Positions 48,761 to 57,558 of a DNA stretch of 64,000 nt are shown piece after piece. Both the position numbers and the translations under genes were made by a program. The notes under the pieces are model-generated. The model made no database searches. It was not told the origin of the DNA and was given only the letters and a program-made list of their open reading frames with translations. Source of the stretch: Planctomycetaceae bacterium. GTDB taxonomy: Bacteria; Planctomycetota; Planctomycetia; Planctomycetales; Planctomycetaceae. The stretch is taken from positions 86,557 to 150,556 of the forward strand of contig JANQSH010000056.1 of assembly GCA_028284145.1 (NCBI GenBank). The letters are read 5' to 3'. Each line of letters begins with the position of its first letter. Position 1 is the first letter of the stretch.

Positions 48761-49810
48761 ATGAACGGCAACATTGATCAGCATGCGGTGGGTCCTTCCG
48801 GTCCGCGACTTCAACATGTGCGACGTATCGGCACGGCGCTCGGACCCTGTATCGGTCTGGTGGTGTTGTTCCTGCTTTTCTCAGCATGCGATATGTGGCA
48901 AAACCGACACGATCCCGAGAATGCCAACTTCTTCACGATGTACACCGTGCAGCAACTGCTGCGAGATGCTGCACCTGTTGGCATCGCCGCGCTCGGCATG
49001 ACGGTCATCATCATTGCCGGTGGAATCGATCTCTCCGCCGGGACTGCGATGGCACTGGGTGCGACCGTCACGGCCTGGTTTATCCGGGAGGATTACCATG
49101 TGGTCGTTGCGTTGATGGCTGGAATTGGCACCGGTTGCTTCTGCGGATTCCTCAACGGAACTTTGATCAGCGTGTTACGCGTTGTTCCCTTTATCGTCAC
49201 ACTTGGCACGATGTCGATCTTTCTGGGGACCGGATGGTTGCTTGCGGACAACACACCCATTCGGACTGATGGCAAAGCGCCGCAATGGGTTCTTTCCTTA
49301 CAGCAGGAGATTCAACCGGTGCATGACTGGATGTTGTTCGGTCGTGGTGTCTGGTTGATGCTGGGGCTGGCCGTGATCGTTGCCATCATTCTGCATTTGA
49401 CCGTTTTCGGTCGGCATATTTTCGCGATCGGTTCCAGCGAATCGACTGCCCGGTTGTGCGGGGTGAATGTCAACTTTGTCCGGGTGGCAGTCTACACGCT
49501 CGCCGGTCTGTTCGTCGGCATCGCCGGCATTCTGCAGTTCGGCACCATCGGTTCGGGCGACCCGCAACAGGGCATTGGCAAGGAATTGCGGATCATCGCG
49601 GCAGTAGTCATCGGCGGCGGGAGTTTGAATGGAGGTCGAGGGTCCATCGTCGGCACACTCGCGGGAGCCTGTATCATGGAAGTAATTCTAACCGGCTGCG
49701 TGTCACTCGGTTTGAGTTCGACATGGCGGGATGTGATTCTCGGTCTGCTGATCGTGATTGCGGTGACGTTGGATCAAATTCGCCAGCGCCGTCTGATGGC
49801 GGGCGAGTAG
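48761..49810 (+). CDS. CUT2-type sugar ABC transporter permease (RbsC type)
   Basis: A 349-residue membrane protein with about 9-10 hydrophobic segments. It carries the family motif AALGMTVIIIAGGIDLSAGTAMALGA (core IIAGGIDLSAG), IVTLGTMSIFLGTGWLL, and near the C terminus GIGKELRIIAAVVIGGGSLNGGRGSIVGTLAGA (core VIGGGSLNGGRGS), all typical of RbsC-like permeases. An N-terminal hydrophilic segment of about 25 residues precedes the first helix. The ATG lies 24 bases after the ATPase gene. With the ATPase and an RbsB-like binding protein it would form an importer for a monosaccharide or related compound. An R2 repeat follows the gene. Confidence 0.92.
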   Translation: MNGNIDQHAVGPSGPRLQHVRRIGTALGPCIGLVVLFLLFSACDMWQNRHDPENANFFTMYTVQQLLRDAAPVGIAALGMTVIIIAGGIDLSAGTAMALGATVTAWFIREDYHVVVALMAGIGTGCFCGFLNGTLISVLRVVPFIVTLGTMSIFLGTGWLLADNTPIRTDGKAPQWVLSLQQEIQPVHDWMLFGRGVWLMLGLAVIVAIILHLTVFGRHIFAIGSSESTARLCGVNVNFVRVAVYTLAGLFVGIAGILQFGTIGSGDPQQGIGKELRIIAAVVIGGGSLNGGRGSIVGTLAGACIMEVILTGCVSLGLSSTWRDVILGLLIVIAVTLDQIRQRRLMAGE

Positions 49811-49872
49811 GTGATCGCCAAAAAGCTACGTTCTGAATGGAGTGCAGCTTCATTGCGCAGGAGGTCGATTGT

Positions 49873-50020
49873 GCGATCCCTTCTTTTACTGCGAAATATG
49901 CCAAACACACGAAACAGACAAAAGGAGTCAGACAGGATTTTGCTTTCCTGTCCATCCTGTCAAATTTTCCGCTTTGATGAAGGTCATTGGCACTTTTCGG
50001 TTTCGTGTCGTTCGTGGTCG
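49873..50020 (+). repeat. R2 repeat, right inverted copy (148 bp)
   Basis: The inverted partner of the unit at 44986-45133; by eye 145 of 148 positions match. The pair encloses guaA and the ABC transporter genes. The spacer around it (49811-50107) holds no gene. Confidence 0.9.
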
Positions 50021-50107
50021 TCTTCCTGCTTCAAAAAGGAAAGAAGGGAGGCCCCTGTCCTATAATCAGTTGGGGTGTGCCATCGGCGAATACGACGCAG
50101 CCTGGCT

Positions 50108-51778
50108 TCAGCGAAACGCCAGTACCAGCGGGCTGGTGTTTTTTTCTCGGGCGTCCTGCAGTTTCAAAGCCAGCATACATTCACACGGCCCCATCCGCAG
50201 TCGATTCTGCTGGTGGAAGTTGCAATTGCAGGTCGCGCTGACCATCCGTTCGTCCGCGTCGATATACAACACCGGTGAAAACTTCCGGTCGCGGATTTTC
50301 ACAACCCCCTTCACCGTCCGAATGCCCCGTTCGTTGACGTCACACGACTTTACCTTCGCCGCGTTCTGTTCCAACAATTGACGAGCCGAGGATTCCCGCT
50401 CGTTGGTGAACCGCAACTTCTCCAGCGGGAGCGGTTCCCGGCTCAATTCCCGCACGCGGTAAACATGACGATTCAAATCGTAAATGGCCGAACCTGCTTG
50501 CGTGTACGCGCTCAAAGCGCCCAGCACGACTGAGCGATCCAGACCCAACCGTCCCGAAAGGGAGTCAGCCGATTCAAACCAGTTTTCTTTGAGTCCTTCA
50601 AAGACGCGCCGTTTGGTTTCCAGATCGACATTGGCCCGGGGCGCGAGCAGATCAAAATTGCCCGCTGCCGACCAATCGTTCGCCGTCCAGCCCGAAAGCC
50701 CGAGCGTGAATGTCATGTCGCCCAGGTCGGCCAGATAAAACGAAGGCATGCCAGTACCAAGCAGATGCACACGGAACTGTTTCGCCACGGCGATCAGGCG
50801 TTCGAGAATGTGAATCCGCCTCCGCCCCCAGACACGAATTTCATGTTCCCGCTGCCCCTCATAAATCGACCGGCTGCAATTCAGCACTTTGCCCCACGGG
50901 TCAAACACAAGTTGCACCGGCTCGCCCGGCGTGAGGATATAGCGAATGGAACGGGGGCCAGCCAGTTCGCGATTCCGACGCAGAATAAAACAAATGTTGT
51001 GTACATCCATCGGATGCAAATCGAAAGTGACCATCGGAAGCGACATTGCCGAAGAAACCTGCAGGAAGCCACGCACCCAACTGTCGGGCAGGTCGATTTT
51101 CACTTCCTTGCAGGCGGCTTCACCGGTCGTCCGAACTTCAAATCCGGTGGGGTCGATTTCAAACTGCGTCGTCTTGTAACTGCGGATTTTCTGGAATTCG
51201 TCATACAGTGATTGTGAGTAGTCGATGTTTGTTGTGCCACAGGCAAATTCCCCCATGTTCCTGTAGACCTCAAATCCGGTGCTCAGCCGGCCATAACTCG
51301 ATTCATCCCGACTGAAGCATTCAAAGAAGATTTCATCCGGATGCACGGTGATCACGGGATCGAGTACGTACCAGGCGTCTTTATCACGTTGGTAGAGGTA
51401 GTCGAAATACTTCTGTCGAGCCTTGTAAAACCCCTGCATTCGTTCTTTGTGACGATGCCGGAGCGCATCGAGTTCGGTGCGAACTTCCTGCAACTGTTGT
51501 GCGACTTCCGCTCGCTGACTGACGACCTGCATCCAGTCGACTTCTTCCTGCTGTTCGAGCCAGTCTTTGTATTCAGTGCGGTCTTTGGGATGCCAGCGCA
51601 GGTCGGAAATGACGACGTCATGTAGTGCGGACATCGCTTCGCGGAAGGCGACCTCCTGATGCAGTTCTCCCTTGAAGAACGTCGGCTCGCGGCAGGTATC
51701 GGGTGCGAAGGACATGTGGGTCTCGCCCGGCCCACTGTTCACCGAACTATCGCTGTGGTAGGCGTATTGAAATTCCAT
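50108..51778 (-). CDS. SWIM zinc-finger domain protein
   Basis: This 556-residue soluble protein ends with a SWIM-type zinc-binding segment: SATCNCNFHQQNRLRMGPCECMLAL at about 515-540 (CNC then CEC). The canonical pattern is CxC...CxH; here the last ligand position appears to be Cys rather than His, which could still bind zinc. Before it lies a helical segment (AEVAQQLQEVRTELDALRHRHKERM, core QQLQEVRTELDALRHRHKE) and a long region I do not recognise that may hold a winged-helix part near residues 390-430. It is in the same orientation as the WGR/HEAT gene upstream, 100 bases away. I recall SWIM and WGR proteins occurring together with MoxR-type ATPases in some bacteria, but no such ATPase is visible here. 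Confidence 0.75.
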   Translation of the reverse strand: MEFQYAYHSDSSVNSGPGETHMSFAPDTCREPTFFKGELHQEVAFREAMSALHDVVISDLRWHPKDRTEYKDWLEQQEEVDWMQVVSQRAEVAQQLQEVRTELDALRHRHKERMQGFYKARQKYFDYLYQRDKDAWYVLDPVITVHPDEIFFECFSRDESSYGRLSTGFEVYRNMGEFACGTTNIDYSQSLYDEFQKIRSYKTTQFEIDPTGFEVRTTGEAACKEVKIDLPDSWVRGFLQVSSAMSLPMVTFDLHPMDVHNICFILRRNRELAGPRSIRYILTPGEPVQLVFDPWGKVLNCSRSIYEGQREHEIRVWGRRRIHILERLIAVAKQFRVHLLGTGMPSFYLADLGDMTFTLGLSGWTANDWSAAGNFDLLAPRANVDLETKRRVFEGLKENWFESADSLSGRLGLDRSVVLGALSAYTQAGSAIYDLNRHVYRVRELSREPLPLEKLRFTNERESSARQLLEQNAAKVKSCDVNERGIRTVKGVVKIRDRKFSPVLYIDADERMVSATCNCNFHQQNRLRMGPCECMLALKLQDAREKNTSPLVLAFR

Positions 51779-51779
51779 G

Positions 51780-51881
51780 AGAGCAGCTTACCTTGTTTCA
51801 AAACGTCACTGGCTCGTGGGAGTCTGACTTTGCTGTCTAACCAATGTTCTTCGCGGCCACGAGAAAGCGTAACACGCTTAG
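51780..51881 (-). repeat. R1 repeat copy 11 (MITE-like, degenerate)
   Basis: Runs from AGAGCAGCTTACCTTGTTTC to AAAGCGTAACACGCTTAG. It fills the gap between the WGR/HEAT gene and the SWIM gene. The TAA stop of the WGR/HEAT gene (51878-51880) lies inside its palindromic end, and its other end is next to the SWIM start codon. Confidence 0.75.
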
Positions 51882-54800
51882 CGCACCTCCACTGGCAGCC
51901 GTTCGATTGGCAATGGCACGTCCGGGTATCGATCAGCGATATCGACCATAATTTCGATTGCAACAGCGCGATCACCAATCGCACAGGTTTGCGAGAGTTG
52001 GGACAGTATTCCCGCGACCACTCGAGCTGCTTCTTCGCTTTTTTTCGATTCGTTGGCCAGGAAATCAAGAATCCGGGATTTAGCGACGCGGGCTTTGTTC
52101 ACTCGCGAAAGCACGCTGACGAAAAATGGTTCCAACTGCCGCAGTTGCTGCGGGTCGTCCCGGCCGAATCGATCCAGAAAATTGGTCGCGAAGAATTGCA
52201 CTTTGGTCGTGGGATGTTCGCTCAGTTTCCGCAAGTACTCCGGACCATGTTCCTCTTCGAAACGCTGAGTAATCAGCTTCTGCCCGTACCGCTGTACGTC
52301 TTCGCGAATGCTGTCGCAAATGCCGACGAGAATTTCGGGCGTTAACTCGCCATTCTGAAAATGTTGATCGAAGAACTCGCGGCCAAATTCGCGCGTGTCA
52401 TCCCACCTGGCATCGAGGATTCGCACGGTCCAGTTCATTTCCTGTCGCAGTCGATCGACGTCCGCCCTGCACATCTGCCAGCATGCTTCGCGGACGAGCA
52501 AAACATCGTGATTGCCCAGTTGAATGATCTCACTGACTGGCAGGGATTGCGTGTCAACATTGGTCGGAAGTAACAGCCCGCCGACTTCCTGTGCCGGTTC
52601 ACTGCGGGACCGCAACAACTGCAGCACGGTTTCTGAAGAGATTCCCTGAAGGTGGTTTTTGAGATCTTCACACAACACATGGGCGGTTGAGCCAGGTACA
52701 CCTTCCGCAGCTCCGGGAACCAGCAAAGCCGTCACCAGTTTCTCTGCCAGTTGAGATCCAAACTGACCATCTATGTTCGCGACACGCTTCACAATCGGTT
52801 GTGCCGCGTTTCGGACATCCGCTTTTTCATGACGGATCAAACCGAACAGCATGTTGACGCTACGTTGTAATGTCTCATCGGGCATCTGGCTGATAATGCG
52901 CAGGCCGATCGCGCGAACTTCTGCATCCGTGGCGTTCACCAACGCCTGCAGAATCTCGACCGGCGGTTGCCGTCCAAATTCAGGATGTACCAGCACCAAT
53001 TCTCCAGCGAAGACCTGTACGACCGGCAATTTGTGAGCCAGCAACTGGCGAATCAGGCGATCATCAACATATCGCAACCGCTCGCCGAAAGCAGCGATCA
53101 GTGTCTTCACCACATCGCTGGCGATCTCGGCGTCAGTTTCGTCCGCCTGCTGCAGAAACTGAGCCGACTGATAGATCATGTCATCAGCGGTTTGCGGATC
53201 GAGTGTGACGAACCTGAGCGAATTCCGCACGAATCGTCGCGTTTCGTCCAGCGGACTGGTCATCAGCGAAATGGTAAACACGACATTGCGGAAAAAGTAT
53301 TCGCGTTGTACATCGATCCATTGACGGGCCTGTTGACGGGCTGGTACGTAAACGGAATTGATCAACGCGCCGACGAGTCGGCGATCGGGATTGCTGGCAT
53401 CGTATCGCGACTTCGCAATGTCGAAACCGAGTTCGACCGTCACATCGTATGGAGCCGCCACCAGCATGATCAGCACGTCGACATCCATTGCTCGACAGAA
53501 TTCGGTGCAGGATCGCAATCCCTTTGCAGCGAAACGATGCACGACCTCGCATTGGCTTTCATCCAGCAGATGCAGAAACGAGGTCGGGTAACTCGACCAC
53601 AAATGGGGGAATGCTTCCTCCCGTTGTTCCGGTTCTGGTCCGCCCGGTTCAAATCCGCCTTTGCAGAGAAAGTACTTGTTCGAACTCGCCGGTTCATATC
53701 TCGGGCTGTTGCCGTAAAGGATTTTGTTGAAAGCCCAGTAGCGCCCATAATGATCGACACAGGTCGTGTGTGGTTGCCACGTCTGGTAATCATACTGCAC
53801 CATTCGTGACACGTTTTTTGCATCGGCATCGGTATAGGAAAGCAGCACACCGACCGCCAGTCGAACGTAATCTGCATCGTCCAATTGTCCCAACCGCTCG
53901 AGTGTTCGCCAGATGCGATGTCGCAGATAGAATTTGGTATTGGGTTGAAAGGCGGGGCGATCCTGCGACTTGTTTTCCCGGCGATAATACTGAGAAGTCG
54001 ATTTCTCCGTCTCGAAGCGGTACGCCAGCAAGCCGAACACCTCAGCATCCCGGCGAATTTCAGCCGATTTGAAAATCCGTCGCAGTCGCAGAAAGCAACC
54101 GGTCGCCAGCGGCAATTCCCGGAGCAGGCGCAGCAGTGCAGGGCGGACATGTTCGTTATCGATGAAGTACAACATCTCCAGCGCTTTGAACGCGTCTTTT
54201 GTCTTCGCTTCGAGTTGCTCTTTGATCAGCCGATAAAACTCGTCGCCTGGTCCGTTCTGCGCGGTTTCCTGTAACCAGGCTGGGAGATGGCCAATGTATT
54301 CGTCGACCAATTGCGTTCGTTTGTTCTCCGGCAGCAGTTGCCGGATCGCTTCGGCTGCCATGCGGCGTACATGTTGCGGCCGCGCGGTATTGGCTTTGAT
54401 AATCCGCAAGGCATCCAGGCTGTTGGGCGATCCGCAACGGGCCAGCGCAGCGGCAATGTTGTAATCGAGCATGTCGTCACCCTGCCCCACCAGTTGGCAG
54501 AGATAAGGCTCAGCATGCGTGATGCCCATTTCTCCGGCTCGCCAGGCGGCGCGCGCGAGTTTCCAGCGACGGTCGTCCTGCACGCCGATTTGCAATCGTG
54601 TCAGGATGGCCAGCACGCGCGGATCGGGCGGGATCGTTCCCCCCGGTTGTGCAGGCGGAACAGTTGACTGTTGCTGGACCGGCGGAGGTTGAGCGGGTGT
54701 ACCATTGCTGGTATCGCGATAACCTTTGGAGGTTTTCGAGCTCACGAGGTCGTCGAAAATTTGTTCCGCCTGTGCATACGAAACCGGGGTTGCTGTTTTC

Positions 54801-54946
54801 GTGCCATCCCGAAGATTTGAACCCCGGCGACCATATCGAAAATTGACGACGTACAGATTCTCGCCGACTTCGCACAAATCGACTTCGTAGACCTTATCGG
54901 AATTGCCCTGCTGGAAATGCAGGTTGGCCTGCTTGATGAGTCTCAC
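51878..54946 (-). CDS. WGR domain and HEAT-repeat protein
   Basis: The first 80 residues form a WGR domain (VRLIKQANLHFQQGNSDKVY, then VNFRYGRRGSNLRDGTKT), a module best known from PARPs and often linked with nucleic acid binding. A Pro/Gln-rich linker leads to about 900 residues of helical repeats of HEAT/ARM type, for example VRRMAAEAIRQLLPE, VRALGLRIISQMPDE-like (VRAIGLRIISQMPDE) and VQFFATNFLDRFGRDD. There is no signal peptide or enzyme motif. I chose the GTG at 54946 because GAAGGA lies eight bases upstream and the WGR domain begins directly there; the frame opens at a GTG at 55000. It probably acts with the downstream SWIM protein, possibly in a DNA-related stress function; that is inference. 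Confidence 0.8.
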   Translation of the reverse strand: MRLIKQANLHFQQGNSDKVYEVDLCEVGENLYVVNFRYGRRGSNLRDGTKTATPVSYAQAEQIFDDLVSSKTSKGYRDTSNGTPAQPPPVQQQSTVPPAQPGGTIPPDPRVLAILTRLQIGVQDDRRWKLARAAWRAGEMGITHAEPYLCQLVGQGDDMLDYNIAAALARCGSPNSLDALRIIKANTARPQHVRRMAAEAIRQLLPENKRTQLVDEYIGHLPAWLQETAQNGPGDEFYRLIKEQLEAKTKDAFKALEMLYFIDNEHVRPALLRLLRELPLATGCFLRLRRIFKSAEIRRDAEVFGLLAYRFETEKSTSQYYRRENKSQDRPAFQPNTKFYLRHRIWRTLERLGQLDDADYVRLAVGVLLSYTDADAKNVSRMVQYDYQTWQPHTTCVDHYGRYWAFNKILYGNSPRYEPASSNKYFLCKGGFEPGGPEPEQREEAFPHLWSSYPTSFLHLLDESQCEVVHRFAAKGLRSCTEFCRAMDVDVLIMLVAAPYDVTVELGFDIAKSRYDASNPDRRLVGALINSVYVPARQQARQWIDVQREYFFRNVVFTISLMTSPLDETRRFVRNSLRFVTLDPQTADDMIYQSAQFLQQADETDAEIASDVVKTLIAAFGERLRYVDDRLIRQLLAHKLPVVQVFAGELVLVHPEFGRQPPVEILQALVNATDAEVRAIGLRIISQMPDETLQRSVNMLFGLIRHEKADVRNAAQPIVKRVANIDGQFGSQLAEKLVTALLVPGAAEGVPGSTAHVLCEDLKNHLQGISSETVLQLLRSRSEPAQEVGGLLLPTNVDTQSLPVSEIIQLGNHDVLLVREACWQMCRADVDRLRQEMNWTVRILDARWDDTREFGREFFDQHFQNGELTPEILVGICDSIREDVQRYGQKLITQRFEEEHGPEYLRKLSEHPTTKVQFFATNFLDRFGRDDPQQLRQLEPFFVSVLSRVNKARVAKSRILDFLANESKKSEEAARVVAGILSQLSQTCAIGDRAVAIEIMVDIADRYPDVPLPIERLPVEVR

Positions 54947-55076
54947 ACCGAGCGTCCTTCTCAGACGAGTTGCAGATTCACGTCGCCAATACTCGCTCAC
55001 ATCGCCAATACTCGCAAGTGTTACGCTACCCTAAACGGGGAGATTTCCCTGGTCAAGAAGGATGGGGATTTATCTC

Positions 55077-55190
55077 AGGGTGGCTCAATTGTTTGTTTTT
55101 CCGAGTTTGGCGAGGAAGCGTTGAACATTCCAGGCGTTTTTGCGTAAAGCTGCCACGATGTTGTCAACTTTTCCGGCACGCAGCCAGTTC
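55077..55190 (+). repeat. R3 repeat, full copy
   Basis: About 114 bases with a near match at 63874-63986. Shared segments include GAACATTCCAGGCGTTTT, GTAAAGCTGC and CGCAGCCAGTT. It lies in the 427-base gene-free stretch between the WGR gene and the kinase gene, where nothing else was recognised. Confidence 0.8.
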
Positions 55191-55373
55191 CTGCAGGGCA
55201 GTACTCCTGCCTGTCGTTTGTCTGTGAGGAAAAGAATGGGACAGGATCAACAGAATCGTTCTTTGCGATGTTTTTCAACTGAAAAGAAAACGACCGCGAA
55301 ACAATCGAAAGATGCGAAAGTGTTTTCTGACCGCCGAGAAGAGTCGGCCCACCGGATCGATACCCTGTGAGAA

Positions 55374-56873
55374 CTACGACTCGTTCAAACCAAAATAGTT
55401 GGCCACGAACTTGAACGCCCAGGGAATTGCCAGGAACAGTCCGTAAAGTGCCGCCAAAGCGGCGACGATCCAGATAATCAGACCGAAGCCGCCCAACGCA
55501 TTCCCACCCAGCCGCTTCAACCACCGCCAACGTTTGATGCGGCGATCCTGTTTGTCGATTTGTTCATAAGCCTCTTTCATGCCTGCGGAGCGCTGGTTGG
55601 CTTTAACCTTTGCCAGCCGGGCACTCATGGCGGATTCAAACTCCTCAAACTGCATCAGCGGGAGAAAGTCCTCTTTGGCGGCTTTCCTGGCACGAGCCGA
55701 ATCGAACATACCTGCTTTGATTCCCTGCAGCACGCGCGACGTCGGCATTTTGGCAATCGACACTTCCCCTTTGGGGTTGCGAGATTCCACCATCCACATT
55801 CGTTCCTTCGTGGCAGCCTCCTTTTGTCTGGTCGCATCTTCCAGAGATGTCATCGTCCGGGCGGGCATCGTCTTGCCGGCTTTGGTCGGCTGACCCACAG
55901 CTGTGGGAGGGCTCGCACCAGAACTTCGCCTCACTGCCTTTGCATTGCCATCAATGAAACTCAGTTTACTGCTCGCCAGGTTCAAACTCTCGAGGTTATG
56001 GATAATTTCCTCACAACTGGAATAGCGATGTTCCGGCTCTTTGGCCATCATTTTGTCGATCATCAGGTCGAGGCGTTCCGGCACTTCAGCATTCAGGCTC
56101 TTTGCCGGTTTGAATTTGCCCGTCTCTTTGGCGATGATCAACTCCAACGTGCTGTCACCCGCGTAGGGCAATGCATTGGTGACGAAAAAGTAGAGCATCG
56201 TTCCCAAGGCATAGATGTCGGCTCGATGGTCGACGTTCTTCGCATTGCGGGCCTGTTCCGGCGCCATGTACAAGGGCGTGCCCAACCCGGTACCGCTTTG
56301 CGTCATCGAGACATCTTCGCCAAGTGCTTTGGCCAGGCCGAAGTCCGCCACTTTGACGATACCATTCTTCGTGACGAGGATGTTGTCCGGCTTGATATCG
56401 CGATGCACAATGTTCTGTGAATGGGCCTGTTGTAACGCCTCAGCACAAACCAGTATGACATGCACGGCATCGGCGACGCTCAATTTCCCCACGTCGTTCA
56501 TCCAGTCCTGCATACTTTGGCCATCGATAAATTCGATCGCCGCAAAGTAAATCGAATTGACCGAATCGGCGGCGTAGACTTGCACAATGTTGGGATGCTG
56601 CAGCTTGGCCATCGCGCGCGATTCGCGCAGAAACCGTTCCACGAAGGCAGGCTGTTTGGCAAGATTCCGTGAGAGTGTCTTGAGTGCGACTTTGCGATCC
56701 AGGCTCACCTGTTGTGCAAGATAGACTTCGCCCATTCCACCCTGGCCAAGTTTTTTGATCAGTTTGAAATCGCCCAACCGGGTGATCTTCTTCTTCTGGA
56801 TGCCCGAAGCAGAGCGTTTCTTTTCTGCTGGCACGGGTGGAGTGTCACCAGGCTGTGTCTTGTTGGAGTCCAT
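55374..56873 (-). CDS. Membrane-anchored Ser/Thr protein kinase
   Basis: A Hanks-type kinase domain occupies about residues 35-300: glycine loop LGQGGMGEVYLAQQ, catalytic Lys in KVALKTL, HRDIKPDNILV with the catalytic Asp, DFGLAKA and GTPLYMAPEQ. The following region includes a small conserved-looking module (RMWMVESRNPKGEVSIAKMPTSRV, core KMPTSRVLQGIKAGMFDS) that I associate with planctomycete kinases but cannot name. Near the C terminus is a membrane segment (FGLIIWIVAALAALYGLFLAIP) and a short tail. The ATG at 56873 gives 499 residues; an upstream extension to 56954 lacks support. The small gene at 57008 lies 134 bases upstream on the same strand and may be co-transcribed. Substrates are unknown. 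Confidence 0.92.
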   Translation of the reverse strand: MDSNKTQPGDTPPVPAEKKRSASGIQKKKITRLGDFKLIKKLGQGGMGEVYLAQQVSLDRKVALKTLSRNLAKQPAFVERFLRESRAMAKLQHPNIVQVYAADSVNSIYFAAIEFIDGQSMQDWMNDVGKLSVADAVHVILVCAEALQQAHSQNIVHRDIKPDNILVTKNGIVKVADFGLAKALGEDVSMTQSGTGLGTPLYMAPEQARNAKNVDHRADIYALGTMLYFFVTNALPYAGDSTLELIIAKETGKFKPAKSLNAEVPERLDLMIDKMMAKEPEHRYSSCEEIIHNLESLNLASSKLSFIDGNAKAVRRSSGASPPTAVGQPTKAGKTMPARTMTSLEDATRQKEAATKERMWMVESRNPKGEVSIAKMPTSRVLQGIKAGMFDSARARKAAKEDFLPLMQFEEFESAMSARLAKVKANQRSAGMKEAYEQIDKQDRRIKRWRWLKRLGGNALGGFGLIIWIVAALAALYGLFLAIPWAFKFVANYFGLNES

Positions 56874-57007
56874 TGCGCGATCTCGCTTCACCGAGCGGCT
56901 CAGAAAAAGAGGGAAACCTTCTTCATTATGCTCACCGCGCGGACATTCCGCCAATGAAATCGGGCAAATTCCGCAATGTCATCTCGAAACGAGACAACCC
57001 CAGCCTG

Positions 57008-57286
57008 TTACTCCATCACATCCGAAAGCAACGACAGGCTCACGACTTCGTCCCGCCGGATGAGTACCCGTTTGCGATTAGCCCGCACGCCATGCGTTCG
57101 TGTATCAAGAACGTACAGTTCCCGTGTGGTCGAAGTATCACGCAGATCGTGGACGTCCGCATGTTCCAGCACGAAACAAAAGCCATCTAACGCGGTCAAC
57201 CGACCGGCGTAGACATAATGACTGGACGTGTCCAATATGACCACCTGGCCTATCAGATTTCGATATTCGGAGTCCGTTTGACTCAT
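57008..57286 (-). CDS. Small hypothetical protein, LSm/Sm-like fold possible
   Basis: This 92-residue protein has no named family that I can state with confidence. It is rich in short beta-strand-like segments (LIGQVVILDTSSHYVYAGRL, then GFCFVLEHADVHDLRD, and RVLIRRDEVVSLSLL), a pattern like an Sm/LSm or SH3-type small barrel. The internal layout, with a Gly-containing strand then RLTALDGFCFVLEHADVHD, resembles the Sm1 motif. There is no membrane segment. The ATG at 57286 is the first start. It precedes the Ser/Thr kinase gene on the same strand, suggesting co-transcription. An R1 repeat lies just upstream. I consider the gene real because codon use and the protein-like pattern are good. Confidence 0.7.
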   Translation of the reverse strand: MSQTDSEYRNLIGQVVILDTSSHYVYAGRLTALDGFCFVLEHADVHDLRDTSTTRELYVLDTRTHGVRANRKRVLIRRDEVVSLSLLSDVME

Positions 57287-57303
57287 GGGTTGGCTCGAAT
57301 TTC

Positions 57304-57404
57304 AGAGCAGTTTACTTTCTGGTGTGACATCTCTGGCTTGTGGGGGACCTGTGCCTGCAGGTCAATGGACGTTCATCGTGGCACAGAAGAGCGTAACACG
57401 CTCC
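57304..57404 (-). repeat. R1 repeat copy 12 (MITE-like)
   Basis: A full copy from AGAGCAGTTTACTTTCTGGTG to AGAAGAGCGTAACACGCTC. It lies between the divergent small gene and GH88-like gene, so it could affect either promoter region. Confidence 0.85.
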
Positions 57405-57558
57405 AGGTATTGAAAGTTCTCTGATTTGATACGACCGAGGTGCATTTTTCAATTCTCGGCGGAAAATCATCCGCCCGGTTCTGTTGGACTTTGCCCAGGC
57501 GATCTGTCACGATACTGATTCTGTCGAGAGTCCGCGACATCCGATTCGCCGAGAGAAC

